Shown here: in pieces, positions 55,911-64,000 of the stretch | How the letters are laid out: every line of letters begins with the position of its first letter | Numbering within the stretch: the stretch's first letter is position 1 | Assembly: GCA_964019155.1 (NCBI GenBank) | Contig: OZ025245.1 | Span: 2,781,343 to 2,845,342 of the forward strand | Direction of reading: 5' to 3' | Source of the DNA: Osedax fenrisi | Lineage: Eukaryota; Annelida; Polychaeta; Sabellida; Siboglinidae | DNA: 64,000 nt | Program-made: the position numbers and the translations under genes | The notes under the pieces: model-generated | Told to the model about the DNA's origin: nothing | The model's input: only the letters and a program-made list of their open reading frames with translations | The model's database searches: none

Positions 55911-56543
55911 AAAATACAATAAGCTATATTTAGACTGTTAATATTATGGTCATAAGAATATTGAACTACATTACACTATATTATTAAAACTCGGTGATAA
56001 TCATATGATATTCTTCATGAACAATACTATATTTGCATACATACACATATATAGGGTGTACCCATCGATATAAAGAAATTAAGAACGATATAAAGAACAT
56101 GTGTATGTGTAGGTGTACCCTATATAGTATATAGTAGGCTATAGTAGACCCTATATACCCTGCTTAACTATAATTAAGCATATAGCATGCTATATTCTGA
56201 TAAGTGATACCCGCTTAATAATATGTATACATATATTCTGACATTAGTAAAACCAAAGAGATAAGGAGTTAATGCGGTTAAATGCACAATACAGCTAATG
56301 TGAATGTGATCATAGATTGTGATCATAGATTGTGACCAAGTAGTAATAATCTAAATATAACTTTTAGGTGTATGAATCATACAGTATGATGCAATAGTTA
56401 ATTTATTGTTTGGTGATGTTTTATTATCTATATATATATATTAATGCAATAGTATATACTATTGCATTGTATATATATATTATATAGTATATATATATAT
56501 ATATATTATATATATAGTATATAGTATATAATAGTATATATAG

Positions 56544-56574
<31 letters not shown>

Positions 56575-56699
56575 TAATGTAAATGAATTGTATCTATTAT
56601 ATTATTTACATATATTATTGTATATGTATATTACATATTACATAACACATAACTATAACTATTACATACTATAACTATACATAACTATGAGATATATAA
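55037..56699. other. No gene seen; AT-rich with (TA)n and small palindromes
   Basis: (AT)n at about 55861-55905. GTGTACCC...GGGTACAC-like inverted sequence around 56052-56130. Mixed TATA palindromes at 56430-56575. Confidence 0.5.
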
Positions 56700-56800
56700 A
56701 TCGTAACTCTCCCTCACCAACGCGTCACGCCTCCTCTCTTCCACGCCACGCCTCCACGCCACGCCTCCGAGCGCTAACGCGCGCAATTTCTAAACAAAAT
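56700..56800. other. GC-rich island with CCACGCCACGCCT repeats
   Basis: TCCACGCCACGCCTCCACGC followed by CACGCCTCCGAGCGCTAACG. Strongly different composition from the flanks; no frame or RNA recognised. It might be a promoter-like remnant. Confidence 0.4.
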
Positions 56801-56851
56801 TGCCGTTAAATGTCCGTTCAATACGTATATAAACTTGAATATTCAATATAT

Positions 56852-56885
56852 TACCAAAGCCCTGGGCTTTGATATTACTATGAAT
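56852..56885. repeat. AAAGCCCTGGGCTTT palindrome, shared with 7381-7400
   Basis: TACCAAAGCCCTGGGCTTTG then TATTACTATGA, against TACCAAAGCCCAGGGCTTTG then ATTATACTATGA at 7381. Probably the end of a small dispersed element. Confidence 0.6.
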
Positions 56886-57415
56886 TATATTTATAATACT
56901 TATATAGTAGATTATTTATTAAACTTGCCTGACAATGTATTCATTTAAATTTACTAAATATAAAGTTTACAATCATAATTACAAATATGGAAATATTGTT
57001 GTGAATTAAAGGCGCCATATTTATATGACTAATAGTTTATTTATAGGTGATGACGCGCTATCATATTAGAATAAATAAATGTAATTCTATTAAATATAAT
57101 ATAATTTAGAAAATTAAATTTATTTGTAATATATACCTAGCATTGCTTTATTCAGAGATTTTATCATGATATTTTGTATGTATCCCTTCAAAATCATGTT
57201 TCTTATATTAATTCCAGCCTAGTATCGAAATATCAGAGTCTCAGTCTTCTTCATGTCTTGTACTATACATATACCTGAGTTATTTTCTTCATAATTTTTC
57301 TATATAATAAACAATCTAAAATTATCATCAAAATTGGATGTGGTCAAATTAACGATACGATTTTATATTTGTATAATAAACAAAATATGACTAATTGTTA
57401 ACAAGTCTATATTAA

Positions 57416-57592
57416 TCAATAATGATAAAGTGATAACCTGTCGTCCATACTGACCTTACTAGAATACCTACAGCTAGATCCTCCACCACTAGTAGATTGA
57501 GAGTTTCTGCTCGGGAAGCTTGTAGCAACAGTTTGACTCGTTTCGATGAATATCATTCGAGTAGTACGCTGATCTAGGGAAGAACCACACTT
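57416..57592 (-). pseudogene. Unidentified Ser/Thr-rich open segment
   Basis: About 57 codons free of stops on the minus strand, rich in Ser, Thr and Arg (TTRMIFIETSQTVATSFPSR, then SQSTSGGGSSCRYSS). The GC-richer composition here stands out from the flanks. No family recognised; it may be an exon or retroelement gag piece. Confidence 0.2.
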
Positions 57593-58077
57593 CTACCTGT
57601 GGCACTCAGACCTTATTACAGGTACATCTCCACAGATCACATGTCTTACATTATGATATATTTTTTAACATTATTTAAATGTTATGACTACGTGCACATA
57701 CATACAAAACAGAGAGAAAACAAGATTTTATTTCAAATCAGATATGAAAATATCTTTTCATTAATGTTTTGCACTTGGTAAAATCACTTTTAACGCTTCT
57801 CTCTCATTTACCGGCGAATATAATTTCTCTTATTTTTAACATATCCTTTATAGTTTTTACATCTTCCTTGGAATGTAGTTTAAATTATCCTCCCACTCCT
57901 TCTGTAGTGGGAACATCTTCACGCGGGTCATGGTAGTGGTTCTATATCGTGCAAGATGTCGGCTACGGATGTGATTATGGATGATACTACTGATGCCTCA
58001 ATTCTGCCTAAATATAGTTTAAGATGTCTGCTCAAGATTTAAATTTCAAATTAAGATATCACACTTAAATACAAATT
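57593..58077. other. No gene called; GC-richer than flanks, short open pieces only
   Basis: On the + strand MSATDVIMDDTTDASILPKY begins at about 57956 and stops after 28 codons. Nothing diagnostic. Confidence 0.4.
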
Positions 58078-58354
58078 ATGAGAATGCTTAATTTAGCCGA
58101 TGGTAATTCTAGAGTCATCTATAATAGAAAATATTGTGTACATGTCATATACATCATATTCACTTTCCTTAGGAGGATGAGAGTCTTTTCCCAGGTCGTT
58201 TTTAAACAAATTTTTACCCTATACTTCGTAACTAACTCTTTCGCCTTACTACAAGTCTCACATCTTCTAATATATGTCATTCAGAGGGTCCATGTTGTTC
58301 ATTATTCAAATCCATCTATTGATCGCAGACTAGGTGTAGCACTCTTAGTGAGAA

Positions 58355-58564
58355 CTATGTTAGTAATGGTGGCTGCCTGTATCCATCTACGAGAGAACTC
58401 TTGTACAGTTCTTCTACTGTAGTGGAGGGGCGTTGAGTTTCATCATTGCATCTTTGATAGATCTCCTCAGTACAACTTCCCACACGAACTCTGCAGACTT
58501 GACTCTTCATATACTTTTTCATTGTCTCCTTTTCCTTCCTTCCTTTTCCAATATCCTTTTCCAT
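58355..58564 (-). pseudogene. Unidentified charged open frame (69 codons)
   Basis: Starts MEKDIGKGRKEKETMKKYMK and continues with a Cys-containing part (CRVRVGSCTEEIYQRCNDET). The opposite strand has a 114-codon frame at 58078-58422 that overlaps its end. Only one of them, if any, is real. The charged, mixed composition favours the minus strand, but no family is recognised. Confidence 0.2.
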
Positions 58565-59989
58565 AACTTAATAATCAATATTTTTAAATATATGATATAC
58601 TAATAACATCTTATCCTGTTCCACTCGAAGCTGCCTTATTCTCTTTCTCTACAGCTGCCGTAGTGGCTTTTGCATAGCCTCGCTCATGATCTTGATATTT
58701 CCTTCTATAATTATTTATATATGTAATTAAAAATATTAAAAATTAAAGTAATTTAATTTAATTTATTATAATAATAATTTTATATCGAAAATATCTGCGT
58801 ATCATTTGTATAAATTTTGGATCAAAAGAAATAGTGAACCGATTTTGAAAATGTTGGATATAACGGATAACATTGGGATATTTGTGAGTTTTATATAGTA
58901 ATGATAATATATATATATATCAAATTAACTAATATATCAAAGATACATAATAATAATATATAGTTTATTATGTAAACAAAAAATAAATATATAAACACAA
59001 ATAATGAAGACAAAATAAATATAAATTGATACCCAAAACGACATGGTACAAAATTAACAATATGAATATGCCCTATGTTCCCACAATGGAAACATGTTCT
59101 TGTGTCCCTAACTAGTTAATCCTCCTTTAACATTTACAACATCTTGAAAGTTTGAATAACTAGAGTTAATGTGTACACATTGTTTCCTATTAGAAAGATA
59201 TGATTTAATCCAAGATAAAAAGTTACGATTTATTCCAATACATACTAACATATTTTTCTTGAATAAAAATGGATATTCTTCAAGAATATCTTTAACAAAT
59301 TATTTATCGTTAATTAATATCCTTCCGACGGATATGTTATTTCCTTTAATCGTCAAATTTTTCATTAGTCTTCGTAAATTCCGTTTTCATCAAAGCTATA
59401 TGAAATTTACACGAGACATCATCTTCTCCATAAATTTATGAAGCATTATAATTTAAGAAGTCATATAGATTAGTATTTATAATATTTCTTTTTTTCATAA
59501 TGTCACTATATTTTCTTTTTCCTGTGTTTCTAAAATAAGTTATCAATAATAATTATAATCTGTACCAAAGTTGCTATACAAAATTAATTTATATTAGTAA
59601 ATTTGATTATAATTTGATATTTTAATATACCGTAGATTTTTTGTAGTCTCCTTTTATAATATCTGGGAATGTATTTAGTAGATTTTCAATAATTTTTCCA
59701 TATTGATGTTTACTTGGATAACTTAATTAATGTATTCATTTTAATTATAAGAATATAGTTATTTTAATATATTATATAAAATACTAAATTTAAATTTAGT
59801 TTCACATGAATACCAAACATAAAATAAAATTATAAATAGGTAAATGTAAATAAATCAAGAAAATAAATAAATATAAAAATTGTAATAATCATGATATATA
59901 ACAAAATAGCTTACATAAAATACAATAGAAGTATATTAATATTAATATGGTATTTTTATTCCTGTAGTTGATATATTCAGGCAGAAACC
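58565..59989. other. No gene seen; AT-rich
   Basis: A 90-codon frame at 59169-59441 has no recognised motif. Pyrimidine-rich patches lie near 58615-58700. Confidence 0.45.
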
Positions 59990-60190
59990 ATTCTGATTAT
60001 TCCATATGATAACTTTGATTTCTGGTCTTATGATTCACGTGCTTTTCTGTACTACCAGGAAAGAGCCCAGGTGGACAATACGTGTATTTCTATCTGGTAG
60101 CATACCTGTCACTCAGAACATTGTAGCTCATTACAGAGAACATACCTACAACAATATGCACGGAGGGTTATCAGAGATTTCTCATTGATA
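59990..60190 (+). pseudogene. Coding-like segment, unidentified
   Basis: Less AT-rich than its surroundings, with open pieces in more than one + frame. One is DNFDFWSYDSRAFLYYQERA, then YLQQYARRVIRDFS; another is a 60-codon frame at 60006-60188. The first looks more protein-like, but a stop interrupts it. No family assigned. Confidence 0.25.
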
Positions 60191-60246
60191 TGTTTTATAA
60201 TTCATAACATATATATATATATATATATATATTTATATTAACATAG

Positions 60247-60375
60247 ATATTCAACTCATTATGTATTGGTAGTATCTGTTCATCATCATCAGTTATGTTA
60301 AGTGGACTTCCGAGTAGTTCTTGGAAATGGTTATGCCATAGTTTGATTTTCTCTCCATTTTTAGATGCTTTTACA
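60247..60375 (-). pseudogene. LINE ORF2 remnant, segment just before the RT domain
   Basis: The frame reads NGEKIKLWHNHFQELLGSPL and then ITDDDEQILPIHNELNI. This resembles the linker found in many endonuclease-reverse transcriptase LINE proteins: a W-xHF-xLL-xxP block, then an Asp/Glu-rich turn, then the lead-in to the GPFT/EV motif. After HNELNI the frame enters an Ile/Tyr-coding (TA)n tract and the homology ends. The remaining open frame (60195-60407) is not element-derived. It is a small fragment, so the clade cannot be set. Confidence 0.6.
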
Positions 60376-60407
60376 TAATTATTACATTTTATAAATGCAT
60401 AATTCAC

Positions 60408-61000
60408 ATTAATTAATTAACTTCCATTATTTCAATTTTAATTTGATTTTTTCAAAAATATACCACATTTAAATTTTGGGTCTAATATTGGTGCAATTTT
60501 TAAATGGAAATTCTTTTATGACATGTATATCTGGAAGTTTTAAATATAAAAATTAATTTAGAATATTATTTAGTTACTTACTTTTTACCAAGATTAGAAC
60601 ATAATGCTTTTTTATTTCAATTATAAATTTGAGGTCACATGGTTCACATCTCAATCTACTGATAACACTATATTTTAATGGTACTATTACCGACATACAG
60701 CTTTCATAATCAGAAAGTAACTACAACCAATATAAATCAAAATTATTAATTATTAATTTTATTAATAAAACAAAGTTTTGTTACTAAAAGCATTGACTTA
60801 AGAACATGAAACACCATCTCAATTACAACTATTGCTTTCACTCATAACATTTTATCAGGGTAAGATGTAACAAAAGTTTCTTCGATTACATCTTTTAAAT
60901 CTATATACCTTTCTAGCATTTCGTATGTAGAATTCCATCTAGTATATTGTCAATCAATATTATTCATTGATTAATTAATTTTAATATATATATATATATA
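60408..61000. other. No gene seen; AT-rich
   Basis: No recognisable motif. Short (TA)n at about 60984-61000. Confidence 0.5.
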
Positions 61001-61877
61001 TTAACCTTGTTGGATAATTATGTAATAATCTTAACACATTATCATCCTGATTTTCTAATAGACTTTTTAAATTTATTGAATTTTTCTAACAGAGTTTGAC
61101 TTTATCATGATCAGTTTCATTAATATCATAAATGACACTCTATTATTAGAAAATAAATTATATATATATATATATGTTGAAAATTGATATAACGTTAATT
61201 TAAATGATATTTCAATAAATATGATCAGTATTAGTGAATTATTAGTATCATACTAATAGTATGTATTACATACTATGTAATCAATATATAATATAACATG
61301 CATATATATATATATATATTGTAAGAGATTTATAATACGAAACAGATAGAAGATTACTTCAATGTAATTCAGACTAATTAGATCTGTTGCCCAAATAATT
61401 AATATATATATATATATATATATAGTGTTATATTTTTATATATATATATTAACCTTGTTGGATAATCATGTAATAATCTTAACGCATCATCCTGATTGTC
61501 TAATAGACTATTTAAATGTATTGAATTCTTCTAACAGATTTTGACTTTATCCCAAACTTTATTAACAGTTTCATTAATGACAAAAATGACACTCTATTAT
61601 AAGAAAATAAATTATATATATATATGTTAAAAATTGATATTACTGTTAATTTAAATGATATTTCAATAAATATGATCAGTATTAGTGAATTATTAGTATC
61701 ATACTAATAGTATGTATTACATACTATGTAATCAATATATAATATAACATGCATATATATATATATATATATTGTAAGAGATTTATAATACGAAACAGAT
61801 AGAAGATTACTTCAATGTAATTCAGACTAATTAGATCTGTTGCCCAAATAATTAATATATATATATATATAGTATTA

Positions 61878-61917
<40 letters not shown>

Positions 61918-62216
61918 CCTTGTTGGATAATCATGTAATAATCTTAACGCATCATCCTGATTGTCTAATAGACTATTTAAATGTATTGAATTCTTCTAAC
62001 AGATTTTGACTTTATCCCAAACTTTATTAACAATTTCATTAATGACAAAAATGACACTCTATTATAAGAAAATAAATTATATATATATATATGTTAAAAA
62101 TTGATATTACTGTTAATTTAAATGATATTTCAATAAATATGATCAGTATTAGTGAATTATTAGTATCATACTAATAGTATGTATTACATACTATGTAATC
62201 AATTTATAATATAACA

Positions 62217-62256
<40 letters not shown>

Positions 62257-62362
62257 AAGAGATTTATAATACGAAACAGATAGAAGATTACTTCAATGTA
62301 ATTCAGACTAATTAGATCTGTTGCCCAAATAATTAATATATATATATATAGTATTATATTTC
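61001..62362 (+). repeat. Tandem array of three units of about 450 bp
   Basis: TTAACCTTGTTGGATAAT starts units at 61001, 61449 and 61914. Shared blocks are TATGATCAGTATTAGTGAAT, TGTAAGAGATTTATAATACG and TCAGACTAATTAGATCTGTT. Units two and three are closer to each other (both lost about 6 bp of unit one). Length differences lie mostly in three internal (TA)n tracts. Confidence 0.95.
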
Positions 62363-62490
62363 TCAATGTCGACATAGAGTCTTACGAGAGTGGTTTGTGT
62401 ATTATACTAATTACAAATAAAGACTAGTGTTATTGAATAATTTGTATTACATTGAATTGATTGATAATTAGTATAAAGTTATCCTAAAAA

Positions 62491-62574
62491 CTATGGAACT
62501 CCCTACCTCACTCAATTAGATGTATAGTTTCTGACCACACCTTTAAAGTCAAATTGAAAACACATAGCTTATAA
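62491..62574 (+). pseudogene. LINE ORF2 C-terminal end
   Basis: 28 codons read LWNSLPHSIRCIVSDHTFKV, then KLKTHSL and a TAA stop. This is the classic end of CR1/L2/Jockey-type ORF2 (APKLWNSLP-IR..S..FK-LKT-L). The frame is closed by a stop a few codons upstream and I see no other RT block. It is the only LINE fragment here on the + strand. It follows the tail of the 450-bp array, which may have formed within the element. Confidence 0.85.
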
Positions 62575-62773
62575 TAATTAATATACGATACACCGCCGAA
62601 AACTCATTACTGATGTTGATCGCAGTGTCTAAACAAATTGGTTACAAGGTTAAACAATAATAAAAATCGCATGAGTTAACTCACGGATCATTTTCTTTTA
62701 TCATTTTTCTTTCCACTGTTACCTCTTTGAGTTATTTTTTTAGTCTACGATCCTCCGTCTACCTCTAGTCTAC

Positions 62774-63070
62774 CTACATCTCTAACACGTCAACATCTGG
62801 TATTTTCTCTACATCTAGTTTGTATACTTTATATGATATTTCTTCCCCTAACATATTTTCCCATTCTAATGCCATTTTTCTTAGTTCCATAAAAGTATAC
62901 TCTTTATTTCCTTTGTTTTCTGGATTTAAGTTCTAACTTTAATTTTATATTTATTCCATTATGCGCCTCATTTTTTTTCTATTTCATCTGTATACTTGAT
63001 ATTTTGTAATTTATTTCCTACACCGATAATCCGATGAGAGAATTGAAATATCGTCTCTCCTTTTACTTAT
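62774..63070 (-). pseudogene. Coding-like open segments, possibly retroelement gag
   Basis: Two open pieces on the minus strand. The first (63070-62968) contains GETIFQFSHRIIGVGNKLQN. The second (about 62930-62774) contains EYTFMELRKMALEWENMLGE, followed by EEISYKVYKLDVEKIPD. The first is loosely like the E-S-xx-FxxRlxxL segment of retroelement capsids. Both are charged and amphipathic, in a purine-rich strand, and separated by stops. No zinc knuckle is seen. The family call is a guess. Confidence 0.3.
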
Positions 63071-64000
63071 TACATTGTTACCTTTTTTATAGATCCATTT
63101 CTGTAACTACTTTTCAAGATTTCAGTTAGAGTCTCAAAGATTTTCTCAAGAAAAATCAATATATTTAGAAGCATAACAGCTAATGTTTTTATACAAGAGA
63201 TCACTAAGGTTCAATGTAACCCACACTATGTCCTCACATGTGTTTGTGTATGTGTACATTACATACAATATACCAGTGTATACCAGCCTATAGTTATGTT
63301 CATAGTAGTATACTACCTGTGACCTTACCTTTCATAGCCTACTGTAATGACCTCATTATGTTGTTGTTACCTGCGAGTGTTGTATAGCATATAAACATGT
63401 GCGCTACACACATGATTATATACTATATACCGTGTGTTCTGTACCAACACACATACCATATGTGTTGTACACTATACTAACCCGATGCCCCCCAACATCG
63501 CAGTATGATGACTCTACCCGACCGACACATTATCACCAAGAACACGAAGACATGCCAAGTTTTAGATATTCCTAAGAGGTCAGTACTGACTCCTCCCACC
63601 CCAACACCGCGATATAGCCTATGATTATTGATTTAGAGAAACGTAAAATTAATGTTTTTATTTTCTTTATTTAGTTTTTACATTTCTATAAAATTGTATT
63701 AATATTTATTGTTATATAAAAAGTATAATTCTATTTTATGGAGTATTTATTCATTTATTTTAAATATATATATATATATAATAGTTATTTATTTTATATA
63801 TGATTATGCATAATATTAAAAGTATTGTATTATAAAGATTAAATAATATTTTTAATTAAATTGATAGTAATTAAAAATCTAATATAGTACATCGATATTA
63901 CCTAAACAGCATATTAAATAATAATATATGATTACAATTAGTTAATATTATTATATTGATAAATACTAATATATCTATAAGAATAGTTATCCATCAATTT
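63071..64000. other. No gene seen; GC-richer patch 63200-63610, then AT-rich
   Basis: Several short imperfect palindromes with ACACATA/TATGTGT (63240-63470). CCCCAACATCGC-like and CCCCAACACCGC sequences recur at about 63487 and 63600. Unassigned. Confidence 0.45.

Overview
This is a strongly AT-rich eukaryotic nuclear window made almost entirely of repetitive DNA. I found no intact protein-coding gene, no rRNA or tRNA gene, no CRISPR array and no bacterial-type operon. The coding traces are decayed retrotransposons: three non-LTR (LINE) 3' ends with the typical C-terminal reverse-transcriptase motifs, a fourth LINE fragment from further upstream, and one Ty3/Gypsy-type reverse transcriptase piece. 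With long microsatellites, foldback elements and minisatellites, this points to a repeat-rich invertebrate metazoan or similar eukaryote. The sequence alone does not name the species.

Layout. 1-3702 is a large nested foldback containing three copies of a small element rich in AGCAGCATAATA. 3440-8215 holds dispersed repeats, a CA-rich microsatellite and a 204-bp satellite. 9978-13374 is a non-coding element with G-rich terminal inverted repeats, followed by rearranged duplicates of its right side. 14.9-18.9 kb carries a LINE remnant, a Gypsy RT remnant and two minisatellites. 19.26-23.40 kb is a large inverted minisatellite (8-bp unit, G-rich arm then C-rich arm). 23.4-28.3 kb holds dispersed copies of the repeat families, an inverted repeat of about 2.3 kb (24541-26882) and a second LINE remnant.

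30301-32208 is a (CTA)636 tract in which I see a single substitution. It runs into a tandem array of about 13 kb (32209-45125) of short (about 397 bp) and long (about 723 bp) units, each opening with a short (GTA)n tract. The array runs into a second inverted 8-bp minisatellite (45.15-48.38 kb), which grades into a diverged 8-bp array up to 49.07 kb. 49.1-51.5 kb carries four small tandem repeats and a 483-bp duplication. 51.4-52.5 kb is less AT-rich and holds unidentified open frames. 53.4-64 kb is AT-rich sequence with small tandem arrays and retroelement fragments.

How the parts relate. The main story is repeat birth. The short unit of the 13-kb array contains three to four copies of the same 8-bp motif (CAATCCTA/CAATCCCC) that builds the two large inverted minisatellites. 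Both of those arrays directly adjoin the same terminal sequence of this element family (ACTCTCTGGGTATA or its diverged form). Both also share a non-repetitive core of about 30 bp at or near their turning points. This suggests one mobile repeat family that carries microsatellites, seeds them, and is linked to long hairpin-forming arrays. That mechanism is inference; the sequence relationships are read directly.
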